From Candidatus Rokuibacteriota bacterium (lineage in GTDB: Bacteria; Methylomirabilota; Methylomirabilia; Rokubacteriales; CSP1-6), in contig QHSQ01000124.1 of the NCBI GenBank assembly GCA_003221615.1, positions 1 to 63,256 of the forward strand: DNA of 63,256 nt. The letters are read 5' to 3'. The position numbers and the translations under genes were made by a program. Of the stretch, positions 25,528 to 33,935 are shown piece by piece. Each line of letters begins with the position of its first letter. The first letter of the stretch is position 1. The notes below the pieces were generated by a model. That model saw nothing but the letters and a program-made list of their open reading frames with translations, did no database searches and was not told the origin of the DNA.

Positions 25528-25697
25528 CTGCGGCGCAATACCCGTCTCGCGAATGTCCTTCGAAGCTCATCGGCACCACAGTTGGCAACGACTATTACTC
25601 GACCCAGAAACGACCGACTCCCGGTTCACTCTCGTAGAAGAGGTCGAGGATCTAGGATCCGAGCATCTAGCGTACACTGAGGCCCGGGAGGGCCGAT

Positions 25698-26402
25698 GTG
25701 ACGTCTTTTCGAGCGACGGTATTGGGACTGACGGTCGTCATGCTCGTGGTCGGCCTGTCGGCGCCCCACGAGGCCGCGGCAGGATCGATCAAGGGCACAG
25801 TCGTTCTGAAGGGGACGACGCCGGAGCTGCGGAAGCTCGCCGTGACGATCGATCAGTATGTCTGCGGCAAGGAGAAAAACCCCGAGGACCTTGTGCTGTC
25901 GCCGCAGGGGGGGATTCGCAGCGCGGTCGTCTGGCTTGACAAGCCGCCGGCGACGGCGGCGTTCGAGGCGCTGCCGTCCACGAGCTCCATGGACCAGAAG
26001 GAATGCATGTTCTCGCCGCGCGTGGTGATCGTGCCGGCCGGCGGGCGGATCGACTTCCTCAACAGCGACCGACTCCTGCACAACCTCCACAGCGCCCCGA
26101 GCGCCAATCCCCCCTTCAACCGCACGCAGCCGAAGGGGCGGACGATCACGATCTCGTTCTCGCACCCCGAGATCATCCGCGTCACGTGCGATCTGCACTC
26201 CTGGATGCGCGGCTGGGTCGTGGTGGCCGAGCACCCGTTCTACGCGCTCACCGGCGGCGCCGGGGAATTCGAGCTGCGGGGCCTGCCGCCCGGGCGCTAC
26301 ACCCTGAAGGTCTGGCAGGAGCGGCTCGGCACGATTTCGAAGGACGTCGTGGTGGGCGATCAGGATCCAACCACCGTCACCCTGGAGATGCCCGCCCGCT
26401 AG
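25698..26402 (+). CDS. Secreted cupredoxin-like protein (blue-copper motif)
   Basis: The 234-residue protein has a signal peptide ([18 protein letters not shown]) and an Ig-like strand region. Residues about 110-175 contain LLHNLH followed by [13 protein letters not shown]: a H ... C-x2-H-x2-M set, the ligand arrangement of type 1 copper proteins. The C-terminus ([20 protein letters not shown]) resembles carboxypeptidase regulatory-like domains. This pairing is seen in secreted cupredoxin-like proteins of soil and methanotroph genomes. The start is GTG 25698, after GGGAGG. It opens a co-directional signalling series, suggesting it acts as the extracytoplasmic redox or copper partner of the kinase 11 bp downstream. 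Confidence 0.75.
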   Translation: MTSFRATVLGLTVVMLVVGLSAPHEAAAGSIKGTVVLKGTTPELRKLAVTIDQYVCGKEKNPEDLVLSPQGGIRSAVVWLDKPPATAAFEALPSTSSMDQKECMFSPRVVIVPAGGRIDFLNSDRLLHNLHSAPSANPPFNRTQPKGRTITISFSHPEIIRVTCDLHSWMRGWVVVAEHPFYALTGGAGEFELRGLPPGRYTLKVWQERLGTISKDVVVGDQDPTTVTLEMPAR

Positions 26403-26412
26403 CGGCGAGTCG

Positions 26413-28035
26413 ATGACCATGCGCCGAGCATCGTCCGCCGACCGAATCGCACCGCCCATGATGGCGCTGTTAGCCTCACCGGTGGGCGCCCTCGTGCGGG
26501 CCGTGGCCCGCATCCGGACCTCGGTGCATATCAAGCTCCTTGCCGGCTTCCTCCTCATTACCCTGCTCTTCATCGCGATGACCGCCGTGAGCCTGCTGAT
26601 GGTCGCCGAGACTGCGCGGCAGACGAACCTCCTCGACCAGGCCCACGAACGCGTCGGGTGGTCCCGGCAGATCGAGCACGCGCTCGCGATGCAGATGCAC
26701 TTCACGTCGATGGCGTTGCTCGCCCAGGCCGACGGTTCCGTGGGCTTCATCCTGAGAGAGAACAATCGCTTCAACGACACGCTCGCACGGCTCGAGACGG
26801 CCGCGCCGCCCGAGGAGCGCGCGCTCATTCAAGCCATTCGCGGGGCGCAGGAGGACGCGATGGCGACCGTCGCCGACATCGCCAACGCGCTCCGCGATCG
26901 GCGGCTGGCCGACGCGATGACCGCGCTGCGAACCCGGCAGGAGCCGACCTACCAGAAGATCGAAGGCCTGGTCGGCTCCCTCGTCGCCGCGGAGGAGACC
27001 CGGATGACGCGCCTCCGAACGAGCATCTCGGCCGCTCGGGCCCGTTCCCTCAGGCTGATGGCCGGCTTCGCGGTCGCTTCCGTCGTCGTCGCGCTCAGCG
27101 GCGGATTCGTGATTTCGTGGTCGTTCATCCTCCCCGTGCGCGAGGCGCATGGCTTCCTCAGCGACGTGGCGGAGGGGCGGTTCGGTGGCACAATCGTCGT
27201 GCCGAACCGCGACGAGTTCGGAGCGCTGGCCGAGCGCATGAACTGGATGAGTCGCGAGCTCCACCGGCTCGACGACGAGCAGCGCGTGGCGGCGGAAACC
27301 CTCCGCGGACTCAACGAGCGTCTGGCGCTGGCCAGCCGCGCCAAGTCAGAGTTCCTCGCGAACATGAGCCACGAGCTCCGCACGCCGCTCAACGCGATCC
27401 TCGGCTTCACCGAGATCATGCTCGACGAGCTGTACGGCGAGGTGCCGCCCAGCCTGCGCGAGCCGCTCGTCGACATCCAGACCAACGGGCGTCACTTGCT
27501 GGGTCTGATCAATGATGTCCTCGACCTATCAAAGATCGAGGCCGGGCGCCTGGAGCTTGGGGCTGGCGAGTACTCGGTCCAAGAGATCGTCGACGTCGTT
27601 CACGCCTCCCTCAAATCGCTGGCTTTCGAAAAGGGTCTCGCCTTCGGCACTCGCGTGCCGGCCGAGATCCCGCCCGCCTGGGGCGATGGCCGACGTCTCA
27701 CGCAATGTCTCCTGAACCTCGCGGGCAACGCGCTCAAGTTCACGCGACAGGGTCGGGTCGAAATCGACGTACGCCTGGACGACGGGTGGCTCACCTACCG
27801 CGTCATCGATACGGGAATCGGCATTCCGAAGGAAGAGGTCGAGAACATCTTCGCCGAGTTCCGTCAGGTCGACACGACGATCACCAAGGAGTACGGCGGC
27901 ACCGGGCTTGGTCTCAGCATCACGAAGCGGCTCGTCGAGATGCACGGAGGTCGTATCGGAGTGGAAAGCGAGCTGGGTAAGGGATCGACGTTCTTCTTTA
28001 CGGTACCGCTGCACGCCGACGGAGGGGTCGCATGA
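26413..28035 (+). CDS. Membrane sensor histidine kinase (4HB-type sensor, HAMP, HisKA, HATPase)
   Basis: The 540-residue protein has a first membrane segment ([21 protein letters not shown], about residues 41-61), an extracytoplasmic helical region of about 150 residues, a second segment ([19 protein letters not shown]), a HAMP linker, then the phospho-acceptor H-box [19 protein letters not shown] near residue 315. N-box [11 protein letters not shown]1 DTGIGIP and G2 GGTGLGLSI show a complete ATPase domain. It overlaps the next gene, a receiver, by ATGA, so the two form a cognate pair. The helical sensor resembles chemoreceptor four-helix bundles; the ligand is unknown but could be the cupredoxin-like protein. 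Confidence 0.9.
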   Translation: MTMRRASSADRIAPPMMALLASPVGALVRAVARIRTSVHIKLLAGFLLITLLFIAMTAVSLLMVAETARQTNLLDQAHERVGWSRQIEHALAMQMHFTSMALLAQADGSVGFILRENNRFNDTLARLETAAPPEERALIQAIRGAQEDAMATVADIANALRDRRLADAMTALRTRQEPTYQKIEGLVGSLVAAEETRMTRLRTSISAARARSLRLMAGFAVASVVVALSGGFVISWSFILPVREAHGFLSDVAEGRFGGTIVVPNRDEFGALAERMNWMSRELHRLDDEQRVAAETLRGLNERLALASRAKSEFLANMSHELRTPLNAILGFTEIMLDELYGEVPPSLREPLVDIQTNGRHLLGLINDVLDLSKIEAGRLELGAGEYSVQEIVDVVHASLKSLAFEKGLAFGTRVPAEIPPAWGDGRRLTQCLLNLAGNALKFTRQGRVEIDVRLDDGWLTYRVIDTGIGIPKEEVENIFAEFRQVDTTITKEYGGTGLGLSITKRLVEMHGGRIGVESELGKGSTFFFTVPLHADGGVA

Positions 28036-28406
28036 AGGACCGAACCGTGCTCCACATCGAGGACAACGAGTACAATCGAAAGATTGTACGGCAGCTACTG
28101 AGCCGGACGTCCTTCCGGTTGCTGGAGGCCGTTGACGGCGAGGAAGGGCTCGCGGTGGCGCAACGCGAGCTCCCGGACCTCATCCTCATGGACGTCCAGT
28201 TGCCCAGGCTATCGGGGCTCGACGCGACCCGTCTGCTGCGGGCTGATCCACGCACGGCGAAGATCCCGCTCGTCGTGGTGACGTCGTTCGCGCTGAGCGG
28301 CGACGATCGCCGGGCGATGGACGCAGGCGCGTCGGCGTACCTGGCCAAGCCGTATAGTCCTCGCGATCTCATGGCACTGATCAACCGGTTTCTCCCAGAG
28401 AACTGA
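28032..28406 (+). CDS. Single-domain response regulator (CheY/DivK-like)
   Basis: The 124-residue protein is only a receiver domain: acidic pair [10 protein letters not shown], phospho-acceptor Asp in LILMDVQLP (near residue 53), the Thr/Ser switch VVVTSFAL and the Lys of YLAKPYSP. No output domain is present, so it passes the signal by protein contact, for instance to the receiver-cyclase two genes on. The ATGA overlap with the kinase gene marks it as the partner of that kinase. Confidence 0.92.
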   Translation: MKDRTVLHIEDNEYNRKIVRQLLSRTSFRLLEAVDGEEGLAVAQRELPDLILMDVQLPRLSGLDATRLLRADPRTAKIPLVVVTSFALSGDDRRAMDAGASAYLAKPYSPRDLMALINRFLPEN

Positions 28407-28444
28407 GCGGCTGACCCGGGCACTGCGTCGAGAGGAGAAAGTTC

Positions 28445-28879
28445 ATGACACTTCGAAGGGCGTTGGCCGTCGTCACCGTATCCGGCGTGGTGATACTGCC
28501 GGGCGTGGCGCGAGTGGGCGCGCAAGGTCAAGCCGAGCAGTTCACGCCGGAATATCGTGAGCTCCGGCGGTCCTACGACGAGAAACACACGCCGAAGATT
28601 GAGGCGCCCGACACGGTGAAGCGCGGGCAATGGTTCGAAGTCACCGTGACGGTCGGCGCCGGGTCCATCCATCCGTCACTCGCCGAACACTTCGTCCGCT
28701 ATATCGCGCTCTACAAGGACAGCGCCGAGATCGCGCGTGTCTACCTTCACCCGGTCTTTTCGTATCCCAAGGCCGTCTTCACGATTGCGCTCGACGAGGG
28801 CGGCAATCTGCGAGCTGTCGCCGAGCCAACCCATTCCGCGGGCTGGGAAAGCTCGAAGAAGATCGCGGTCACGCGCTAG
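28445..28879 (+). CDS. Secreted superoxide-reductase-like (class II SORL) protein lacking the Cys ligand
   Basis: The 144-residue product has a signal peptide ending near ARVGAQG and a desulfoferrodoxin/superoxide-reductase-like Ig fold: KHTPKIEAPDTVKRGQWFEV, then SIHPSLAEHFVRYIALY (the two-His segment) and a terminal WESSKKIAV. In true superoxide reductases the last iron ligand pair lies in YCNIHGLW; here the segment reads AEPTHSAGW, so the cysteine that binds the catalytic Fe is missing and His is shifted by one. It may bind a metal without superoxide reduction, or work as a carrier or sensor. AGAGGAGAAAG precedes the ATG. It is set within the signalling cluster. Confidence 0.7.
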   Translation: MTLRRALAVVTVSGVVILPGVARVGAQGQAEQFTPEYRELRRSYDEKHTPKIEAPDTVKRGQWFEVTVTVGAGSIHPSLAEHFVRYIALYKDSAEIARVYLHPVFSYPKAVFTIALDEGGNLRAVAEPTHSAGWESSKKIAVTR

Positions 28880-28886
28880 GACTTCG

Positions 28887-30011
28887 GTGAGGACTCCGCC
28901 GCGCGTCCTGATCGCCGATGACAACGCCGCCAATCTTCGCATCATGCGGACGCGTCTGACGGCTGATGGATACGAGGTCGTCACCGCCGCCGACGGCGAG
29001 GAGGCGCTCGCCGCAGCGCGGGACGCGACGCCCGACCTGATCCTGCTCGACATCATGATGCCGAAAGTCGACGGCATCGAAGTCTGCCGGCGGCTCAAGG
29101 AACGGCAGAATCCCATGTTCGTCCCGATCATCCTCGTGACGGCGATGGCCGACGCGAAGGACATCGTGGCCGGGCTCGAGGCGGGGGCCGACGAGTACCT
29201 CACCAAACCGGTGGACCACGCCGCCCTCGCCGCGCGAGTTCGGTCGATGCTGCGCATCAAGGCATTGCACGATACGGTCGCCGCCCAGGCCGACGAGATC
29301 GCCCGCTGGAACACGACGCTCGAGAAGCGGGTGGCCGAGCAGGTGGCCGAACTGGAGCGCGTGAGTCGACTCAAGCGGTTCTTCTCGCCACAACTGGCGG
29401 ACGCCATCGTCGCCGGTGGCGCGGAGGATCCGCTTCGTCCACACCGGCGTGAGATCAGCGTCGTCTTCCTCGACCTGCGGGGCTTCACCGCGTTCGCGGA
29501 GACGTCGGAGCCCGAAGAGGTGTCCGCGGTCCTCGAGGCCTACCACGCCGAGGTTGGGCGCCTCATCCTGGAGCACGAGGGCACGCTGGAGAGGTTCACG
29601 GGTGACGGCATGATGATCTTCTTCAATGACCCGGTGCCGGTTGCCAATCCAGAAGAGCGCGCGCTCCGCATGGCCGATGCCATGCGAGCCAGAATCCGCG
29701 TGCTCGGCGCGGAATGGCGCCGACGAGGCTACGACCTGGATCTCGGCATGGGCATCGCGAAGGGCTATGCGACGATCGGCGCGATTGGATTCGAAGGCCG
29801 TCGAGACTACGCCGCCATCGGGAGCGTCACCAATCTGGCGTTTCGACTATGTGCCGAGGCCTCGCCGGGACAGATCCTGGTCAGCCAGCGGATCTATGCC
29901 GCGGTGCCAGATCTCGTCGACGCCAAGGAAGTCGGCCCACTTCAGCTCAAGGGCTTCCATCGGCCGATCGTCGCCTATGAGGTCGTTCACTTGAAGCACG
30001 TCGGCGCGTGA
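28887..30011 (+). CDS. Response regulator with class III adenylate/guanylate cyclase output
   Basis: The 374-residue protein starts at GTG 28887, 5-6 nt after AGGA; a longer upstream frame overlaps the previous gene and is rejected. Residues 4-120 are a receiver (LIADDNAAN, DLILLDIMMPK, YLTKPVDH), followed by a coiled linker and a cyclase domain (about 190-365): VVFLDLRGFTAF and FTGDGMMIFF hold the two metal Asp residues and TNLAFRLC the transition-state Asn and Arg. The usual Lys before FxGDG reads Arg, and the Asp of GDxxN reads Ser (IGSVTN), so substrate choice cannot be read. It makes a cyclic nucleotide in response to phosphorylation. Confidence 0.88.
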   Translation: MRTPPRVLIADDNAANLRIMRTRLTADGYEVVTAADGEEALAAARDATPDLILLDIMMPKVDGIEVCRRLKERQNPMFVPIILVTAMADAKDIVAGLEAGADEYLTKPVDHAALAARVRSMLRIKALHDTVAAQADEIARWNTTLEKRVAEQVAELERVSRLKRFFSPQLADAIVAGGAEDPLRPHRREISVVFLDLRGFTAFAETSEPEEVSAVLEAYHAEVGRLILEHEGTLERFTGDGMMIFFNDPVPVANPEERALRMADAMRARIRVLGAEWRRRGYDLDLGMGIAKGYATIGAIGFEGRRDYAAIGSVTNLAFRLCAEASPGQILVSQRIYAAVPDLVDAKEVGPLQLKGFHRPIVAYEVVHLKHVGA

Positions 30012-30787
30012 CGCGCGAATCCCCGCCCGGGCGACTCGCGTACTGGATGCGAGCGCTGGGTCGCGACGATCTTCCGGCACGCCTCGAGGTTTCCGGCCGA
30101 ACCCTCGACCGCCTGGCGACGGCGAAGCACGATTTTTGGGCGGCCACCGGCTTCTACGCGGACGACGCCGGCCGCCGAGCCGTCCTCAAGGTCTACCGGA
30201 CCACGCGCTTCGCCGGCACGCCGCTTCGCTGGCTGGGGCGCTGGCAGTGCGGACGGGAGGTCGCCTTCTACCAGCACCTCGCGGATCTGTCGTGCGTGCC
30301 GGCGCTGCTCGGCCGCGTCGGCGACACGGGCTATCTGCGAGCGTTCGTGGCCGGGCATCCCCTCTCGCACGAGCGGCCCTTGCCCGACGGATTCTGGCCG
30401 CGGCTCGACATCGCGATGCAAGAGGTACATCGTCGCGGCGTCGCGTACGTCGACTCGAACAAGCCGGAAAACGTCCTGGTCGGAGACGACGGCCACCCGT
30501 ATCTGATCGACTTCCAGATCGCGTGGCGGTGCGGGCCGCGAGCCGATCACGCGCTCGGACGGTGGTGGCTGGCGCGGCTACAGCGTGAGGATCTCTACCA
30601 CGTGCTCAAGCACAAGCGTCGCTTCGCCCGCGAGTCGATGACGCCGACGGAGCTCGAGCGCGTCCGCCGCCGGAGTCTGTTGATCCGGGCCCACCGCGTG
30701 ATCAACCGGCCCTACCGGATGGTGCGACGCCCCCTGCTTCGATGGCTGCGGCGAACCGGCCGCGTACTGTCGTCGGGCAGCAACTAG
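30008..30787 (+). CDS. Kinase-fold protein (RIO/Kdo-kinase-like) with altered DFG motif
   Basis: The 259-residue protein has kinase landmarks: AVLKVYRTT (nucleotide-binding Lys), GREVAFYQHL (helix C Glu), a catalytic loop VAYVDSNKPENVLVG with D-x4-N spacing, and LIDFQIAW where DFG becomes DFQ. The short form without an extended C-lobe resembles bacterial lipopolysaccharide-core or RIO-type kinases more than Hanks-type Ser/Thr kinases. The C-terminus is strongly basic (RPYRMVRRPLLRWLRR) and could sit on the membrane. It overlaps the cyclase gene by GTGA, so it belongs to the signalling operon. Substrate unknown. Confidence 0.75.
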   Translation: MTRESPPGRLAYWMRALGRDDLPARLEVSGRTLDRLATAKHDFWAATGFYADDAGRRAVLKVYRTTRFAGTPLRWLGRWQCGREVAFYQHLADLSCVPALLGRVGDTGYLRAFVAGHPLSHERPLPDGFWPRLDIAMQEVHRRGVAYVDSNKPENVLVGDDGHPYLIDFQIAWRCGPRADHALGRWWLARLQREDLYHVLKHKRRFARESMTPTELERVRRRSLLIRAHRVINRPYRMVRRPLLRWLRRTGRVLSSGSN

Positions 30788-30806
30788 CTCCGCCCGCACC
30801 CGCCCT

Positions 30807-31847
30807 TCACCGGCGACCCGTCGGCGCCAGACGACACTCGGCGACCTTGTTGAGGAGCGTCTTGTAGCTGACCTTGAGGATGCGGGCGGCCTCGGCGCGA
30901 TTCCAGTGCACGCACTCGAGTACTTCCTGGAGCGCCTTGCGCTCGGCCTCTCGCGCCCCGCGGCGCGCGACCTCGCGCAGACCTTCGGCCCCGGCCGACC
31001 GCGAGGCCGCTTTGAGAGAATGTCCGTGTCCGCCGGCGCTCAGCGTTTCGAGCGCCTGCTCGCCGTCGAGGACCACGAGGCGGCGGATCACGTTCTCCAG
31101 CTCGCGCACGTTGCCCGACCACGGGTGTTCGACGAGCCGCGTCATGGCCGCGGGCGAGATCTGCTTCTGGCGCCCGTAGTACGCGTTGAACCGCGCGAGA
31201 AACGCCGACGCCAGCGCCGGAATCTCTTCCGGCCGCTCGCGCAGCGGCGGCACCCAGATCTCGACCACGTTGAGCCGGTAGTACAGATCGGCGCGGAACT
31301 CGGCGCGCGCCATCGCCTGTTCCAGATCTTGATTGGTGGCGGCGATCACGCGCGTGTCGACGTCGACGAATCCACAGCTCCCCACACGCCTGAATCGAAG
31401 ATCTTGAAGCACGTGCAGCAGCTTGGCCTGGAGCGCGAGGGGCAGCTCCGCGATCTCGTCCAGGAAGATCGTGCCCTTGTCGGCTTGCTCGAACTGGCCC
31501 GGCCTCCGGCAATGCGCGCCGGTGAAGGCCCCGCGCTCGTGGCCGAACAGCTCGGACTCGAGGAGTCCGGCGGGGATCGCGGCACAATTCACCTTCACGA
31601 ACGGGTTGTCCCGGCGCGCCGACACGGCGTGGATGGTCCGAGCGACGAAATCCTTGCCCACCCCGCATTCGCCACGGATCAGGACCGTCGCGTCGGTGTC
31701 CGCGATTTCCACGATCGTTCTCGCGATCGCGCGCATTTGAGGGCTCTCGCCGAGGAGCGGGCTCTTGAAGCTCAACGATTCCTCCCACGAGGCGGCTCGC
31801 AACCGGTCGGCATGGCAGCGATTCTCTTCCGCGTAGATTTGGTCCAC
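30807..31847 (-). CDS. Sigma-54-dependent activator, AAA+ and Fis-type HTH, no sensor domain
   Basis: The 346-residue protein goes straight into the AAA+ domain after about 25 residues: LLGESPQMRAI, Walker A GECGVGKDF, the sigma-54 contact loop GAFTGA, Walker B GTIFLDEIAEL, and a C-terminal Fis-type helix-turn-helix (NRAEAARILKVSYKTLLNKV). A receiver or ligand domain is absent, so it is either constitutively active or controlled by a partner protein. The start is GTG 31847. It is convergent with the signalling operon (20 bp apart) and downstream of the DUF58 operon on the same strand. I found no convincing -24/-12 promoter nearby. Confidence 0.9.
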   Translation of the reverse strand: MDQIYAEENRCHADRLRAASWEESLSFKSPLLGESPQMRAIARTIVEIADTDATVLIRGECGVGKDFVARTIHAVSARRDNPFVKVNCAAIPAGLLESELFGHERGAFTGAHCRRPGQFEQADKGTIFLDEIAELPLALQAKLLHVLQDLRFRRVGSCGFVDVDTRVIAATNQDLEQAMARAEFRADLYYRLNVVEIWVPPLRERPEEIPALASAFLARFNAYYGRQKQISPAAMTRLVEHPWSGNVRELENVIRRLVVLDGEQALETLSAGGHGHSLKAASRSAGAEGLREVARRGAREAERKALQEVLECVHWNRAEAARILKVSYKTLLNKVAECRLAPTGRR

Positions 31848-31943
31848 CGCAAATTTCTAGAAGCTCTGACCCCGTTCGCCTATCGGGAGAATCCCTGATT
31901 TCAGACCGGCAATCCCCCTCAGGCCCGCGCGGGGCATCCCGGC

Positions 31944-32453
31944 TCAGTCGGACGAGGGCGGCCGGGCAGCGGCGAGAGCGAGCGCGACCGCGACGAGCGC
32001 GACGGCGCCCCCGGCGGCGGCGACCGCCGGCGCCCACGGCAGCCGCAGCGACGCGCCGATCCCGCTGGCCAGCGCGCTCGCGACGAGCGCCCCGGCTCCG
32101 GTGAGCGCGCCGTGGACGGCCCACGAGCGGATCTGCGCCAGGAACACGCCGGGGCCGATCGCCGCGTGATGGGCGCGCCGGCCGAATTCGGCCGTCTCCA
32201 GCAGCAGGGCCAGCACGACGCCGAGCAGCACCGCGCCCCCGAGGCGAGGCGCGCCGCCGGCGAGCCTGAGCGCGAGCGCGTACTCGCCGAGCGCCAGCAC
32301 GATGCCGCCGACGAGTACCGGCGTGGCGACCAGGATGCCGAGGGCGCACAGGATCAACGCCGCGGCGCCGAGGCCCAGCACCGAGGTCGAAGGCGCGATG
32401 AGGAGCGGCGCGCTCACGAGGATCAGGGCGAGAACGGCGGCCAGGCGCCGCAC
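31944..32453 (-). CDS. Small integral membrane protein, last gene of the MoxR/DUF58 operon
   Basis: The 169-residue protein is almost all hydrophobic, with about five membrane segments (LAAVLALILVSAPLL, VLGLGAAALILCALGILVA, and others), and matches no family I can name. The GTG at 32453 lies in the second half of a 206-bp exact tandem duplication; the upstream copy of its N-terminus (start 32659) is truncated. Because the duplication carried the end of the DUF58 gene with it, this copy kept its natural leader and could still be expressed. It likely accompanies the MoxR/DUF58 membrane complex. Confidence 0.7.
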   Translation of the reverse strand: MRRLAAVLALILVSAPLLIAPSTSVLGLGAAALILCALGILVATPVLVGGIVLALGEYALALRLAGGAPRLGGAVLLGVVLALLLETAEFGRRAHHAAIGPGVFLAQIRSWAVHGALTGAGALVASALASGIGASLRLPWAPAVAAAGGAVALVAVALALAAARPPSSD

Positions 32454-32698
32454 GTCAGCGCGCCACGTCGCGCCGACGCGAGCGCGTCAATCCCGAGCGC
32501 CAGCACGATGCCGCCGACGAGTACCGGCGTGGCGACCAGGATGCCGAGGGCGCACAGGATCAACGCCGCGGCGCCGAGGCCCAGCACCGAGGTCGAAGGC
32601 GCGATGAGGAGCGGCGCGCTCACGAGGATCAGGGCGAGAACGGCGGCCAGGCGCCGCACGTCAGCGCGCCACGTCGCGCCGACGCGAGCGCGTCAATC
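32287..32698. repeat. Exact 206-bp tandem duplication
   Basis: Bases 32287-32492 are repeated without any visible mismatch as 32493-32698. The unit contains the last 38 bp of the DUF58 gene and the first 168 bp of the membrane-protein gene. 206 is not a multiple of three, so the upstream copy of the membrane gene is thrown out of frame after 56 codons. Identity across both copies means the event is very recent, or an assembly error. Confidence 0.9.
32423..32659 (-). pseudogene. Truncated duplicate of the membrane-protein N-terminus
   Basis: From the GTG at 32659, one base after the DUF58 stop, the first 56 codons are identical to those of the intact gene at 32453. The frame then passes the duplication joint into the copied DUF58 end, giving an unrelated tail (GIDALASARRGALTCGAW) and a stop at residue 79. 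This start is in the ancestral position; the product would be two membrane segments with a nonsense tail. Confidence 0.75.
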
Positions 32699-33935
32699 CG
32701 CCCAGTGCCGCCTCGAGCGGCTCGGCCGGATCCCAGTCGACGATCGTGATGCCCAGACGATGCAGCGCGTCGGCGCGGGTGCGCCGCTCGAGCGCCCACA
32801 GCCGGCACGCGACGTCTGCGCTGGCCGACGCGCGAATCGCGCGGCGCACGAGCGGGATCGGCGATGGGCTCAGAACCGTGAGATCGAACCCGCGCGCCGC
32901 CAGATCGACCAACGCCTTCTCGAACCGCGGGTCGAGGAGCGGGCTGATCGCGATGACCAGGGCCTGCGGCGGCAGAATGCGCCGGGGCACGAGCCCGACT
33001 TCCTGGGTGACCCAGCTGAACATCACGTCCGCACGCAGCAGCGCCTCGAAGATCCGCTCGTGCTGCGCGCGGCCTGAGCTCGGCCGGACCCACCGGAACG
33101 GCCCGCAATATTCGATGAGACCAACCCGGTCCTTCCGGGCCAGATACGCCGTCGCGAGCGCGGCGGCCGCCCGGATGGAGACGTCGAGCGTCGTGTCGGG
33201 CGGCGCGCCGGCCTCGGTCAATGTGTCGAGCATCAGCACCACGTCGGCGTTGCGTTCCTGGTGATACTGGGTGACGAAGAGGCGGCGGAATCGAAGCGAG
33301 GCACGCCAGTTGACGTGGCGGACCCGATCGCCCGGAACGAACGCTCTGATATCGCCCGGCTCGAGCCCTTCGCCGACGCGCGGCGCCACGTAGTTGCCGA
33401 CGAAGGCCTGCATCCGGCGCGGCCCGGGCAGGCGGCGAAGAGGCAGCGGTCGCGGATATACCCGAAGCTGCCACGGCACCGGGATCGACATCTCTCCCGC
33501 CTGGAGTCCGGCGCGGTCCCACAGACGGGCGTGGACGGTCCCGAGACTCACCCGGCCTCGGCGCACGCACTCGACCTCGTATCGCCACTCGACGCGCTGA
33601 CCGCGCGTCAGGCTGAAGAGGCCACGGTTGTGGCCGCCGACGAGTCGCAGGGCCGGCGAGAGCGGCTCGAACAGCTCCAGCAGCGGCGCGCGCCGGCCCG
33701 CGCTCACGGTCACGGTCACCGTGACGCGCTCACCTTCGAAGACTCGCGCCGCCGAGATCGCGCGAGTGAGCGTCCAGTCGCGGGACGACCCGCCGCGCCC
33801 GATCCGTAGGAGCCCCAGCAGCAGCGGGAGCACCGCGACGACCAGCTCGGCCCGGCCCGAGAGCACGCCGAGCACGAGCCCCCATGCGCCGACCGTCACG
33901 ACCGAGAGGGCCAGCGGCGTGAGCCGCGTGGTCAT
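32661..33935 (-). CDS. DUF58 domain protein
   Basis: The 424-residue protein has two N-terminal membrane segments (SVVTVGAWGLVLGVLSG and VVAVLPLLLGLLRIG), a beta-rich middle part and the DUF58 core GLEPGDIRAFVPGDRVRHVNWRA-like stretch near residues 195-218, followed by a VWA-like region with LMLDT. DUF58 proteins accompany MoxR ATPases and are thought to help assemble or mature metal or cell-envelope complexes. It starts with an ATGA overlap with moxR. Its last 38 bp are duplicated downstream. Confidence 0.88.
   Translation of the reverse strand: MTTRLTPLALSVVTVGAWGLVLGVLSGRAELVVAVLPLLLGLLRIGRGGSSRDWTLTRAISAARVFEGERVTVTVTVSAGRRAPLLELFEPLSPALRLVGGHNRGLFSLTRGQRVEWRYEVECVRRGRVSLGTVHARLWDRAGLQAGEMSIPVPWQLRVYPRPLPLRRLPGPRRMQAFVGNYVAPRVGEGLEPGDIRAFVPGDRVRHVNWRASLRFRRLFVTQYHQERNADVVLMLDTLTEAGAPPDTTLDVSIRAAAALATAYLARKDRVGLIEYCGPFRWVRPSSGRAQHERIFEALLRADVMFSWVTQEVGLVPRRILPPQALVIAISPLLDPRFEKALVDLAARGFDLTVLSPSPIPLVRRAIRASASADVACRLWALERRTRADALHRLGITIVDWDPAEPLEAALGGLTRSRRRDVAR

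Noticed and set aside
25528..25697. Promoter of the signalling operon
   Set aside because: TTGGCA and TACACT are present, but not at a workable distance from each other; no claim made.
31848..31943. Possible -24/-12 promoter upstream of the sigma-54 activator
   Set aside because: No TGGCAC/TTGC pair at the right spacing could be found.
30784..32349. 521-codon minus-strand frame over the sigma-54 activator
   Set aside because: Arg/Gly/Ala-rich out-of-frame reading of the activator and of the membrane gene.
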